From positions 3,800,823-3,864,822 of the forward strand of contig NZ_CP036265.1 of NCBI RefSeq assembly GCF_007743815.1: a stretch of 64,000 nucleotides of DNA, read 5' to 3'. The notes below the pieces were generated by a model. The model was not told the origin of the DNA. It was given only the letters and a program-made list of their open reading frames with translations, and made no database searches. Both the position numbers and the translations under genes were made by a program. Below, in pieces: positions 44,326-53,408 of the stretch (positions within the stretch are counted from its first letter, which is position 1; each line of letters opens with the position of its first letter). This DNA comes from Alienimonas californiensis (GTDB lineage: Bacteria; Planctomycetota; Planctomycetia; Planctomycetales; Planctomycetaceae).

Positions 44326-44357
44326 CCCCGCCCGCGGCTCGAAAGCCGCGGGCGGGG
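44326..44357 (-). terminator. Strong terminator hairpin of the BBP7 gene
   Basis: A perfect 14-bp stem (CCCCGCCCGCGGCT/AGCCGCGGGCGGGG) with a 4-base loop, 48 bases beyond the BBP7 stop on the minus strand and in the upstream region of the SDR gene. No clear T-run follows on either strand. Confidence 0.75.
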
Positions 44358-44404
44358 TGGCGGGGAACGGGGGAACCGTCCGGTCGAAGGAACTCAGCCG
44401 GAAC

Positions 44405-46591
44405 TCAGTAGCGCCAGGTGACGCCGACGTCCCAGTTGGTGAAGTACAGCTGGCTCCGCTCGTCCGAATCGCTGTCGACGAAGGGGTTGCCGCTGTTCGC
44501 CTCACGCCACTGCATGGAGTCCAGCGGACGGCTGACCTCCCAGAAGCTCGTCACGCCGAGCCCCGCGGTGAACCGGGCCTTCTTCAGGAAGCCGACGCGG
44601 TTGACGATCGGGACGTAGGGGAAGAGATTGAACTCGCCGCGGAGGTTGGCGTCGACGAACGGGCTGAAGCGGCCGTGCTCCTGCTGATCGTTGAACGCCA
44701 TCAGGTCGCCGGTCGTGTGCTGGTTCAGGTTGAAGCCCTCGCCGGACACGCTGATCTCCTCGTGCAGCACTGCGACGCCCGCCTTCACGTGGCTCCGCAC
44801 GCTCAGGAACTTCCCGTCGACGTCCCCGTGCAGGCCGAACTGCGGACCGAACAGGTAGGTCGTCACGTCGTTCCGCAGATGGCTCTGGTAGGGCAGCGTC
44901 TCAACCAGGCCGGTACCGAGCGTGGTGAGCGGCACCGAGCCTGTCGGGTCGACGATTAAGGGGGGAGTCGGCAGGGCGGGGGAGACGTTGTTGGGCGGCG
45001 TCGCGGCGCCGTCCAGTTCACCGAAGTTATCGGTGATGTAGATCGCCCCGGTGTCCAACCCGTTGAAGGTGTAGGTCTCGTCAATGTAGTTGAGCCGCAG
45101 ACCGGCCGACGGGCGGAGTTTGAACGGACCCTTTCGGACCATGGGGGTGAAGATGTACGAAAACTCCGTCCCCAACTGCTCGCCGGCGAACTTGTGCTCG
45201 TACAGCAGGTCGTAGGTGAACGCCGCCAGTGTGGCGTCGTACGACTCGAGTCCTGAGATGGCGGCGGTGGTGGTGAGGCCGGTCACCAGGTTCGGTTTGT
45301 TGATGACCGTCCCGAACAGGTCCGGGTTCGCATCGACCACAATCACGCCCAACGGCGAGGGCTGGGTCCGACGATCCGGGCGAAGGGCCGGCGTGCCCAG
45401 TCCGCCGCCGATCGTGTTGTCGGGAAGGTTGGTCAGGTAGTCGTAGTACCGCCGGGCGTTGCCTTCGTCGCCGCGGGAGTAGACGTCCGGCTGCTCCGAA
45501 AGCCAGTCGGCGGACCACTCGAACCCGCTGCCGTCGGCTTCTTCCCAGCCGAACCGCAGCCGGATGCCGGGGTTGTCCGCGTCTTCATAGCGGGTGCCGA
45601 TCAGCTGGTCGTAGTTCGGCAGCAGGTTCCTGGCGTCGTATTCGGGGTCGAAGATGGCGCCGTTCAGCGGAACGAAGCCGAACGCGTCGAAGATCACGCC
45701 GTTGTCGTCGGTGATATCCGGGTCCCCGATCGTCCCGGCGGCGCCGAGGTCGATGAAGGTGATGCCGTTGACCGCCGTCGTGATGGTATCGACGTCGTCG
45801 TCGTAGAACGGCGCCAGCCGGGGCGAGTTCGCGATCAGCCCGGTCGTCGGATCGATCTCCTGGATCACCGCGAGGCCGAAGTAGTTCAGATCGGTCCCGT
45901 TCAGGATGACCGCGTCCTTCACCCACGGGATCTGAAAGATCGGTCCGGTGAAGTCGATCGTGCTCGCGTCCAGCGTGGGGTTGTTAAATCCGCTGGAGCG
46001 GATGTACGGCTGCTGGAGTTCCTCGAAGGCTTCGATGATGTCCCGCCGGGCACCGATGGTGACCCGGTTCGCGGCTTTGAACTTACCCTGCATGTAGCTG
46101 GCGCCGCCGAAGTAACGGCGGGGCGAGTTGTTCGCCGTGCGCTTCCACAACCCGCCGTCGTTGAAGAACTGGTCGAATTTGTGGTCGTACGGGCTGATCC
46201 GCGGGTACGGCCGGAGAGAGTTCGGCAGCAGGTTCGGACCACCCGGGGGGCCACCGTATCCCGGCGGGGGCGCCATGCCGGGGCCCATGCCCGGACCCAT
46301 CCCCGGACCCATACCGGGGCCCATACCGGGGCCCATCGGCACGCGTCCCGGGCCGCCCGTACCGTGGGCGTTCGCCGGCGAGTGCATCCCGGGAGGCAGC
46401 GCCTCGTTCAGGGCGTCCGGCCCGGCAAAGGGCATCGCCCCCTGCGGCACGGAGTACGTCTGCCCCGGAACCGGCTCCACGCCGGGGGTGACCATGGGGT
46501 AGTTTTGAGCGAAGCCCACGCCGGTCGGGGCGGCGGCGGCGGCGACGCCCGCGGCAGCCGACAGCAGTGTGCCCCGGAGTCTGTTCCGCAT
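44405..46591 (-). CDS. BBP7-family outer-membrane beta-barrel protein
   Basis: A 728-residue exported protein from ATG 46591, preceded by CAGGGA as a possible ribosome binding site. It has a signal peptide (about 1-29), a Gly/Pro/Met-rich low-complexity stretch with five GPGM repeats (about 86-106), and a long C-terminal part of alternating strands ending in an aromatic VTWRY, typical of outer-membrane barrels. Matches in style the Planctomycetes-specific BBP7 family, which are large porin-like proteins. A strong terminator follows. Confidence 0.8.
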   Translation of the reverse strand: MRNRLRGTLLSAAAGVAAAAAPTGVGFAQNYPMVTPGVEPVPGQTYSVPQGAMPFAGPDALNEALPPGMHSPANAHGTGGPGRVPMGPGMGPGMGPGMGPGMGPGMAPPPGYGGPPGGPNLLPNSLRPYPRISPYDHKFDQFFNDGGLWKRTANNSPRRYFGGASYMQGKFKAANRVTIGARRDIIEAFEELQQPYIRSSGFNNPTLDASTIDFTGPIFQIPWVKDAVILNGTDLNYFGLAVIQEIDPTTGLIANSPRLAPFYDDDVDTITTAVNGITFIDLGAAGTIGDPDITDDNGVIFDAFGFVPLNGAIFDPEYDARNLLPNYDQLIGTRYEDADNPGIRLRFGWEEADGSGFEWSADWLSEQPDVYSRGDEGNARRYYDYLTNLPDNTIGGGLGTPALRPDRRTQPSPLGVIVVDANPDLFGTVINKPNLVTGLTTTAAISGLESYDATLAAFTYDLLYEHKFAGEQLGTEFSYIFTPMVRKGPFKLRPSAGLRLNYIDETYTFNGLDTGAIYITDNFGELDGAATPPNNVSPALPTPPLIVDPTGSVPLTTLGTGLVETLPYQSHLRNDVTTYLFGPQFGLHGDVDGKFLSVRSHVKAGVAVLHEEISVSGEGFNLNQHTTGDLMAFNDQQEHGRFSPFVDANLRGEFNLFPYVPIVNRVGFLKKARFTAGLGVTSFWEVSRPLDSMQWREANSGNPFVDSDSDERSQLYFTNWDVGVTWRY

Positions 46592-46950
46592 CGATTCGTC
46601 CCTGACTCGATTCCCGGCGAACCCCCGGCGGAAAGCCCGAGGTCCACGTCGGTCGGTGTCGCACAGCACGACTCCGAACCACCGACGCGGCCCCACGCAG
46701 CGCGGGGGGGGTGTGAGGGTCGTATCGGCCGCTCCGGCCGGCGTTCTGTACCGGTTGTCCGGTTTTCCGCGGGAACACGGGTTGCCCGTCCGGAATGATG
46801 CTGCCTCCGATGCGAATTGGGCCGTTCGACGCCGCGCGCGAAGGCTTCGCCGTCGCAGCTTCGCCGGGCCGTTGAGGGCCGCGGCCCCCGCGACTACGGT
46901 GCCCGCCCGTCCCGCACTCGCTTCTGACCGCTCCCGTTTCGGACCGCTCG
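46592..46950. other. Divergent intergenic region (359 bases)
   Basis: Lies between the BBP7 gene (minus) and pdxA (plus), so both promoters should be here. It is less repetitive than the other gaps and somewhat lower in G+C near 46740-46830 (e.g. CGTTCTGTACCGG, GTCCGGAATGATGC). I see no RNA gene, repeat family member or clear promoter. Confidence 0.4.
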
Positions 46951-48069
46951 ATGTCCCGCCCGCGGTTGTTGCTCACGCTGGGAGACGTCGCCGGCGTCGG
47001 CCCGGAGGTCGCCGCGGGCGCCCTGCGCCACGCCCACACCGCCGCCTGTTGCCGGCCGGCCGTGATCGGAGACGCCGCGGTCCTCCGCCGCGCGTTCGCC
47101 CTGCCGCCGGCCGTCCCTCCTGCCGGGCAAGCCGCGTCGGACGGGGGGGGCGACCTGCGTATAGAAGAGGTGAAGGACCCCGCGGCGTTGTTCGACGGTC
47201 CGGCGGGCGTCGTGCGCTGCTTCGATCCCGCGGACGGCCTCGCCCGGGACGTGCGGCCGCGGGAAATCAGCGGAGCGGCGGGCAAGGCGGCGCACGACTG
47301 GCTCGTGGCCGCCGCGGACCTCTGCCTCGCCGGGGCGGCGGAGGGGATCGTCACGGCTCCGCTCAACAAAGCCGCCCTCGCCGCCGGCGGGGTCAAGCAC
47401 CCCGGGCACACGGAGATCCTCGCCGAACGCTGCGGCCGACCCGGCGAGCCGGCGGAGGTCCGCATGACGCTGCACCTGCCCCCCGGTCCGGCGAACTCCG
47501 CCGACTTTCCCCTCGGCCCGGACGGCCTCACGGTCGCCCACGCCACGCTGCACACCTCGATCGCCTCCGTCCCCGGCCTGCTGACCGCCGACCGGGTCGA
47601 AGGGACCGCCCGGCTGCTCGACGTCTTCCTGACCCGCATCGCCGCCGGCCGTCGCCGGATCGGCGTGTGCGCCCTCAACCCGCACGGCGGGGAGGGGGGG
47701 CTGTTCGGGGGGGAAGAAGAGGAGACGATCGCCCCCGCCGTGGAGCGCCTGCGGGCCAAGGGGCTGGACGTGCACGGTCCCATCCCCGCGGACACGCTGT
47801 TCCGACAGGCCGCCGCCGGGGCGTTCGACGCCGTGGCCGCGATTTACCACGATCAGGGCCACATCGCCCTGCGGCTGATCGGTTGGGGCCGGGCGGTGAA
47901 CGTCACCCTCGGCCTGCCGATCGTGCGAACCTCCCCCAGCCACGGCACCGCCTTCGACATCGCCTGGACCGGCGCCGCCGATCCGGAGGGGATGATCGGG
48001 GCGATCGAGGTCGCGGCGAAGCTCGCGGCGCTCGGAGAGCCGCATCCCGAGAGGCGGGAAACAACGTGA
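46951..48069 (+). CDS. pdxA: 4-hydroxythreonine-4-phosphate dehydrogenase
   Basis: A 372-residue enzyme of vitamin B6 synthesis that oxidises 4-phosphohydroxy-threonine. The LTLGDVAGVGPEV opening, GGVKHPGHTEILAERCG, CALNPHGGEGGLFGGEE, the metal-binding YHDQGHI and the terminal NVTLGLPIVRTSPSHGTAFDIA motifs are conserved. The gene is slightly longer than the usual 330 residues because of an Ala/Gly-rich loop near 50-70. It precedes a phosphoglycerate mutase-like gene by 71 bases. Confidence 0.94.
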   Translation: MSRPRLLLTLGDVAGVGPEVAAGALRHAHTAACCRPAVIGDAAVLRRAFALPPAVPPAGQAASDGGGDLRIEEVKDPAALFDGPAGVVRCFDPADGLARDVRPREISGAAGKAAHDWLVAAADLCLAGAAEGIVTAPLNKAALAAGGVKHPGHTEILAERCGRPGEPAEVRMTLHLPPGPANSADFPLGPDGLTVAHATLHTSIASVPGLLTADRVEGTARLLDVFLTRIAAGRRRIGVCALNPHGGEGGLFGGEEEETIAPAVERLRAKGLDVHGPIPADTLFRQAAAGAFDAVAAIYHDQGHIALRLIGWGRAVNVTLGLPIVRTSPSHGTAFDIAWTGAADPEGMIGAIEVAAKLAALGEPHPERRETT

Positions 48070-48140
48070 GCGGCGTTGCCGCCCGCCCTTGGTTTCCAGT
48101 CTCCTGTCCCTAGAGATTTCGTCCCTGAACCGCCCGGCCC

Positions 48141-48785
48141 GTGTCTGACGCCCGCCCCACCACCCTGCTCCTCATCCGTCACGGCGCCACGGAGGCGAAC
48201 GAGCGGGTGCCGTACATTTTGCAGGGGAACGGTATCGATCTGCCGCTCTCCGAGACCGGACGGGCGCAGGCGGCGTCGGTGGGAAAGTTCCTCGCGGACG
48301 TGCCGATGACGGCGGTCTACTCCAGCGGGATGGTGCGGGCCAACGAGACGGCCGCGGCGATCGCGGAGCCGCACGGGCTGGAGGTCCGCACCGCGGAGGG
48401 CATCCACGAGGTGAACGTTGGCCGCTGGGAGGGAATGAACTGGGGCGACATCGAGTCGGCCCACCCCGCCGAGTTCGCCGCATTCCGGGCGAACCCCGGA
48501 CATGTCGCCTACCTGCACGGGGAAAGTTACGCCGCCGTGCTGGCCCGGGCGGCGCCGGCGTTCGCCGAGCTGCTGATCCGGCACGCCGGGGAGCGGTTCG
48601 CGGTCGTGGCCCATAACGTGGTGAACCGGGCCTACCTCGCCGCCCTGCTGGGCATGCCGCTGGACCGGGCCGCGGACCTGCGGCAGTCCAACGCCTGCGT
48701 GAACGTGATCACCCACGTCGACGGCCAGGCCCCGCGGGTGGAGTCGGTCAACCAGAACCGGCACGTGCCGGGGGCGTGGGACTGA
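48141..48785 (+). CDS. Histidine phosphatase family protein (phosphoglycerate mutase-like)
   Basis: A 214-residue phosphatase from a GTG start. The catalytic LIRHGATEANE motif (His14), the SSGMVRANETA helix and the second-histidine VAHNVVNRAY region are intact. The fold is shared by cofactor-dependent phosphoglycerate mutases and CobC/fructose-bisphosphatase-like enzymes; the substrate cannot be assigned. The next gene begins shortly after. Confidence 0.88.
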   Translation: MSDARPTTLLLIRHGATEANERVPYILQGNGIDLPLSETGRAQAASVGKFLADVPMTAVYSSGMVRANETAAAIAEPHGLEVRTAEGIHEVNVGRWEGMNWGDIESAHPAEFAAFRANPGHVAYLHGESYAAVLARAAPAFAELLIRHAGERFAVVAHNVVNRAYLAALLGMPLDRAADLRQSNACVNVITHVDGQAPRVESVNQNRHVPGAWD

Positions 48786-48895
48786 GCGGGCGGTTGCCCC
48801 TGTCGTGCGTTGCTTGGGGCGCGGGGAACGGGTCTGGCATTGGGATGGGGAGGCGCCCTATGACCCGGCGCCCCTCCGCGAAGGACCCGCGCCTG

Positions 48896-50107
48896 ATGCC
48901 CCCCGCGACCCGCCCGACCGCCCCGTTGTTCTCTGCCGGACGTTCCGTCGTCGTGCGGTCGGCGTTGGGCGTCGCCTGCATCGCGGTCTGCTCCGCGGCG
49001 CTGACGGCCCAGGAGAGCCCGGCCCCGCAGCGCCCGGACCCGCAGGCGATGCGGGTCGACGCCGTCTCGCCGGCGCTGCAGGCCACCCTGCAGGCGTGGT
49101 ACGACGCCACGAAAGACGTTCAGAAGCTGGAGGGCAGCCACATTCAGGTCCTCTCCGACGACTCGTTTCGGACCGAAGCGCATAGCGTCGGCAAGTTCTT
49201 CTACGAAGGACCCGATAAGGGGCGGATCGACCTGGACCCGCGGCCGGAATCGCAATGCCGCCCCCGCGCTCGAGGTGCCCAGGCCCCCTACGAGGTGACG
49301 GCTGGGGAGGTGAAGAAGTGGGTCTGCGACGGCACGAAGCTGATGCAGATCGACGAGGCGAAGAAGGAGGTGACCGTTACCGAGATCCCCCCGCAGCACC
49401 GCGGCGAGAACATCATGAACGGTCCGCTGCCGTTCCTGCTCGGCATGCCGCCGGAGGTGGTCAAGCGGCGGTTCAAGATCAGCTTCCCGCCGAACCACGA
49501 GCCGCCCGCCGCCGACATGCAGCGTTGGCTGGCCGACCCGAACAGCACCGTGATGCTCAAGGTCCTGCCGTTGCAGAAGCAGGACGCCCAGAACTGGAGC
49601 GAAGCCTGGGTCGAGCTGTCGAAGCCGGATTTCCTCCCGAAGAACGTCAAGCTGTACGCCCCCGGCGGCGGCAGCGACACGATGTATCAGTTCCACGATC
49701 TGAAGACGAACGACGAACGCGGCCTGATCCGCAAGCTGTTCGGTCAAGGCGATCCGTTCCAGCCGAACCTGCGCGGCTATAAGGCCATCCCCATGAACGT
49801 CGCCGGCGGGCCGGCCCCGGCCGGGGGTGACGGGGCGCCGCAGGGGCCGGGCATCGTTCCGCAGCCGATGCCGCAGGTGGTTCCCTCCGTGGTCGGTCTG
49901 CCGCACGCCACCGCGGAGAAACTGCTGGTCGCCCGCAACTACGCGGTGAAAAAGTACGCCGGCGATCCGACCGAGACGAAGGCCCTCGTCGGCAAGGTGC
50001 AGGTCCAGCAACACGAGGGCGGTACGAAGCTCCCCCCCGGGGAAACCGTCGGGCTGAAAATCTGGATCGCCGCCCCCGCGATTCGTCAGGCCGCCGCCGC
50101 GGAGTGA
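48896..50107 (+). CDS. Exported lipoprotein-sorting-like (TIGR03009-type) protein with PASTA domain
   Basis: ATG 48896 gives 403 residues with a good signal peptide (about 15-37, ALGVACIAVCSAALTAQ); an ATG at 48860 would add only an Arg/Pro tail. The body (about 55-310) resembles the LolA-like planctomycete family that I recall as TIGR03009 (LEGSHIQVLSDDSFRTE, KWVCDGTKLMQID, WVELSKPDFLPKNVKLY). A PASTA domain (about 335-395, VVPSVVGLPHATAEKLL) follows. The first part likely binds lipid; PASTA domains bind peptidoglycan-type ligands. The combination is unusual. Confidence 0.72.
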   Translation: MPPATRPTAPLFSAGRSVVVRSALGVACIAVCSAALTAQESPAPQRPDPQAMRVDAVSPALQATLQAWYDATKDVQKLEGSHIQVLSDDSFRTEAHSVGKFFYEGPDKGRIDLDPRPESQCRPRARGAQAPYEVTAGEVKKWVCDGTKLMQIDEAKKEVTVTEIPPQHRGENIMNGPLPFLLGMPPEVVKRRFKISFPPNHEPPAADMQRWLADPNSTVMLKVLPLQKQDAQNWSEAWVELSKPDFLPKNVKLYAPGGGSDTMYQFHDLKTNDERGLIRKLFGQGDPFQPNLRGYKAIPMNVAGGPAPAGGDGAPQGPGIVPQPMPQVVPSVVGLPHATAEKLLVARNYAVKKYAGDPTETKALVGKVQVQQHEGGTKLPPGETVGLKIWIAAPAIRQAAAAE

Positions 50108-50187
50108 GGTTCCCCCCGGGGAACGGCCGGTCAGTGCCGATCTGAACAGCGGCGCCGGTTCTGACGGCGATCTAATGTGCGCCGGTC

Positions 50188-50628
50188 ATGCCGGCTGAAT
50201 CGCCCGACGCTGCCCGTTTCCATCGCGTCCACCGCGACCGCCCCGCCTTCAGCCCGACCCGGGCGGAGGGCGGGGCGGTCGCCGTTTTGGCCGTCGCCCT
50301 GCTGACGGCCGCCGGGTTCGCCGCCCGGCCCGGCGAAGATCCCACGCCGCACGCCGCCGCGGCCTGCCGCCTCGACGTGAACGCCGCCGCCCCGGCGGAG
50401 TGGGCGCTGCTGCGGGGCGTCGGCCCGGTGCTGGCGGACCGGATCGTGCAGGACCGCGTCGTCCGCGGCCCGTTCCGGGCGCCGCCGGACCTGTTGGCGG
50501 TGAAGGGGGTCGGGCCGAAGACGTTCGCCCGGCTCGAACCGCACCTCCGGTTCCCCGCGCCGACCGCCCCGGCGCCGCACGCCCCGGGACCGCCGCCGCT
50601 TGCCGGACCGGCGCTCGCCGCCCGCTGA
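50188..50628 (+). CDS. ComEA-like helix-hairpin-helix protein
   Basis: A 146-residue protein with one membrane helix or signal (about 26-44, GGAVAVLAVALLTAAGFAA) and a helix-hairpin-helix DNA-binding pair (RLDVNAAAPAEWALLRGVGPVLADRIV and LLAVKGVGPKTFARLEPHL). ComEA proteins bind incoming DNA in natural transformation, but HhH proteins of this type also occur without competence systems. No other com genes are near. The Pro/Ala-rich tail may be disordered. Confidence 0.8.
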   Translation: MPAESPDAARFHRVHRDRPAFSPTRAEGGAVAVLAVALLTAAGFAARPGEDPTPHAAAACRLDVNAAAPAEWALLRGVGPVLADRIVQDRVVRGPFRAPPDLLAVKGVGPKTFARLEPHLRFPAPTAPAPHAPGPPPLAGPALAAR

Positions 50629-50721
50629 CGCCGCGTTCGTCCCGGCTTTCTTGGTCCGGCCGCAAGCCGGGTGGTACCATTGAACGCCGCCCGTCCCGCT
50701 GTTCAGAGTCCGCAACCCGCC

Positions 50722-52119
50722 ATGGCGTCCGATCACGCCCCACCTTCCGACAAAGACCGGGAGATCGCCAAGAAGAGTTGGCAGCACGGTAACGGGGCGC
50801 TGTCGAAGCAGAACTTCGATCTGGCGATCCAGATGTACTATCAGGCGGCCACGAAGGATCCCGGCAACCTGCTGTACCGCCAGAGCCTCCGCGGGGCGGA
50901 GCGGAAGAAGTACAACGACAACGGCACCGGCGCCTCCATGAAGGGCGTGAAGCTGATGGGCGTGAAGGGCCGCATCAAAAAGGCCCGCGGCAAAAGCAAC
51001 TGGGCCGAACTGGACGGCGCCGCCGAGGAGGGGCTGAAGATCGACCCGTGGGATACGGAAATGAACCTCGCCGTCGCCGACGCCGCCGAGGCCCGCGAGC
51101 ACTTCGAAGTCGCCAAGTTCGCCATCGACGCCGCCCTCGCCCGCAATAAGCAGGACGTCAAACTGCTCACCCGGTACGCGAACCTGCTGGAAGAATTAGA
51201 GGAGTTCGAGCCGGCCCTGGTGCTGTGGGGGCAGATTAAGAAGCTCACGCCGGACGACCCGAACATCGACCGGAAGATGACGCAGATTCACACCAGCAAG
51301 ATGATCGCCAAGACCGGAGCCGACGAGGGCAAGGGCACCAAGGCGATGCAGCAGGAGGCGACCGCCTACGACGAGGCCAGCGGCTTGGCGCCGTCGGCCG
51401 ACGGCCCGGGGCAGGACCCGGAGTCGGACCTCCGCCGCCAGATCCGCAAGCAGCCGGAGGACCCCAACCCCCGCGTCCGCCTGGCCGACCTGCTGTTCAA
51501 AAAGGGCAAGCTGAAGGAGGCCGCCGTCACGATGAAGGAGGCCGCGGAGCTCTCCGGCGACCTCTCCATCAAGGAGCGCTACGAAGACATGATGCTCGCC
51601 GATCTGAAGGCCGAGGTGGACGCCTCCAAGCAGAAGGCCCGCAAGCTCAAGGACGAAAAGCGGCTGGAGCGGGCGAAAAAGCACGAGGCCCAACTCACCG
51701 AAAAGGAAATCGAGATCCTCACCCGCCGGGCGGAGAACCATCCGAAGAACATGCGGGTGAAGTACGACCTCGGCACCCGCCTGCTGGCCCGGCGGGAAGT
51801 CGCTCAGGCGATCCCGTTGCTCCAGCAGGCGACGACCGACAACCGTCTGGAGAGCGACGCCCGGGTGAGTCTCGGCGAGGCGTTCCTGCTGGACGGCAAG
51901 CGGCCGCTGGCCAAGCGGCAGTTTTCCAACGCGCTGGAGAAGATCGACGTGCAGGACCAGTCGGACCTGTTCTGCAAGTGCCACTACGCCCTCGGCCGGC
52001 TGGCCGAGGAGGCGAAGGAGTTCCGCGAGGCGGAGCGGCACTACAGCGAGGTGCTGGGCGTCGACTACGGCTACCGCGACGCCAACGAACGGCTCACGGG
52101 GCTCGCCGGCGAGGATTGA
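50722..52119 (+). CDS. TPR-repeat protein
   Basis: A 465-residue soluble protein from ATG 50722. Repeats of helical pairs spaced about 34 residues run through the sequence (FDLAIQMYYQAATKDPGNLLYRQSL, NWAELDGAAEEGLKIDPWDTEM, AKFAIDAALARNKQDVKLLTRYANLL, EFREAERHYSEVLGV), with a charged coiled-coil stretch at about 300-345 rich in Lys/Glu. It is a protein-protein scaffold with unknown partners. No membrane segment is seen. Followed by the start of the minus-strand esterase group. Confidence 0.85.
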   Translation: MASDHAPPSDKDREIAKKSWQHGNGALSKQNFDLAIQMYYQAATKDPGNLLYRQSLRGAERKKYNDNGTGASMKGVKLMGVKGRIKKARGKSNWAELDGAAEEGLKIDPWDTEMNLAVADAAEAREHFEVAKFAIDAALARNKQDVKLLTRYANLLEELEEFEPALVLWGQIKKLTPDDPNIDRKMTQIHTSKMIAKTGADEGKGTKAMQQEATAYDEASGLAPSADGPGQDPESDLRRQIRKQPEDPNPRVRLADLLFKKGKLKEAAVTMKEAAELSGDLSIKERYEDMMLADLKAEVDASKQKARKLKDEKRLERAKKHEAQLTEKEIEILTRRAENHPKNMRVKYDLGTRLLARREVAQAIPLLQQATTDNRLESDARVSLGEAFLLDGKRPLAKRQFSNALEKIDVQDQSDLFCKCHYALGRLAEEAKEFREAERHYSEVLGVDYGYRDANERLTGLAGED

Positions 52120-52177
52120 CTCCGGCGAGGAGGAACGCCGGCGAACCCTGCGGCGTCGCTCCCCCGCGGCCCGGCCG

Positions 52178-53350
52178 TTACTTGATCTCTTCGCCCCAGT
52201 ATGCGGCGGCGAACTCCAGGTAGCGGTCCCAGTCGAATCGCTCCAGCCCGTGTCCGCCCGGCCGCAGGTGGGAGCCCCGCCGGCCCCGGACGACCGTCCC
52301 GCCGACTTCCGGCCGATCCTCCGGTCGCAGCGCCGGGTCGCCGAACAGTTCGAAGGCCGGGTTCGCCTCCACGAGGCTCAGGAACTCCCCCCGCGGATCG
52401 GCCCAGGCGTCTTCGGCGGCGCTGGCCACATAGACCGCCCGCGGGGCGACCGCGGCGGCGAGCATGTGCTGATCGATCGGCAGCGCGTCTTCGTTGCCGT
52501 TGTAGGCGTCGAACTGCGGGCAGAACCAGTGGGGGAAGCTGGAGTTGATCCGGGCGACCGTTTCGCCGAACCGGCGCCGGCTCAGCGCCGCCCCGCCGCA
52601 CCCGCTGTTGTTGGAGATGACAATTGAGAACCGATCGTCTCGCACCCCGGCCCACCAGGCCGCCTTGCCCGCCCGGCTGTGACCCAGCACCGCGACCCGC
52701 CCGGCGTCCAGATCCTCGGCCTGTTCGCAGTAGTCCACGAAGCGGCTGGCGGCCCAGCCCCACGCCGCCAACGCTCCGCAGCCGTCGAGCGGCCGTTCGC
52801 CGTCCATCCCGTAGGCCTTCAGCAGCTTGGAGTCGAACCGGGTTTTGTCGTCCGGGGCGACGTCGTCCACATACACCACTGCGACGGCGTACCCCGCCGC
52901 GGTGATCGGTCCCCACGGGCAATAGCCGCGCTCGGGCTCGTCCGGCGCGATGGGATCCTTGGACCGCGGGGTGTAGCGAATCAGCGCGAACGACCCGACC
53001 GGCTTCTTCGCCGAGGCCCCCGCCGGCAGGAAGACTTCCACCTCGTGCGTGAAGGGGCCGCTCGGAGTCTGGTTGGTGATCGTGACGGTCCGCCACTCCA
53101 CCTCCCGCCCGTCGCCGGCGTCGACCGTCTTGGAGCGGGTCTCGAAGGTGACCTTCTCCGGCGCCGGCGGGGCGACGCCGTAGACGTGCTGCTCGAACAG
53201 CCGCACGATCTCCGCCCGGCGCCCCGGCCAGTCCTCGGGCGAATCGGCGTCGCCCAGCACGTCCGGCAGGGTGTAGTCGGGCACCTCCGCCTCGTCGTAG
53301 TTGAACTCCGGCGGGGCGGCGAGGGCGGCGAGCAACATCAGGGCGGTCAT
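52178..53350 (-). CDS. CE15-like glucuronoyl esterase family protein (copy 1)
   Basis: A 390-residue alpha/beta hydrolase of the carbohydrate esterase 15 type (often annotated acetylxylan esterase). Nucleophile Ser225 lies in GHSRAGKAAWWAG and catalytic His367 in GGHGLERFDW; the family's cap motif ALSRRRFGETVARINSSFPHWF is present. Glucuronoyl esterases cut ester links between glucuronic acid and lignin or polysaccharide alcohols. The short hydrophobic N-terminus (MTALMLLAALAAPP) suggests export. It is last in a minus-strand row of three paralogues; see the near-identical block shared with copy 3. Confidence 0.83.
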   Translation of the reverse strand: MTALMLLAALAAPPEFNYDEAEVPDYTLPDVLGDADSPEDWPGRRAEIVRLFEQHVYGVAPPAPEKVTFETRSKTVDAGDGREVEWRTVTITNQTPSGPFTHEVEVFLPAGASAKKPVGSFALIRYTPRSKDPIAPDEPERGYCPWGPITAAGYAVAVVYVDDVAPDDKTRFDSKLLKAYGMDGERPLDGCGALAAWGWAASRFVDYCEQAEDLDAGRVAVLGHSRAGKAAWWAGVRDDRFSIVISNNSGCGGAALSRRRFGETVARINSSFPHWFCPQFDAYNGNEDALPIDQHMLAAAVAPRAVYVASAAEDAWADPRGEFLSLVEANPAFELFGDPALRPEDRPEVGGTVVRGRRGSHLRPGGHGLERFDWDRYLEFAAAYWGEEIK

Positions 53351-53408
53351 CGGCGGCGATTGCGTGGCGGGTCGAAAAGAAAGCGAGCGAAGGGCGGTCG
53401 GGCGGGGG

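Noticed and set aside
50188..50628. Competence locus
   Set aside because: A lone HhH protein is not enough; no comEC, comF or type IV pilus genes are near.
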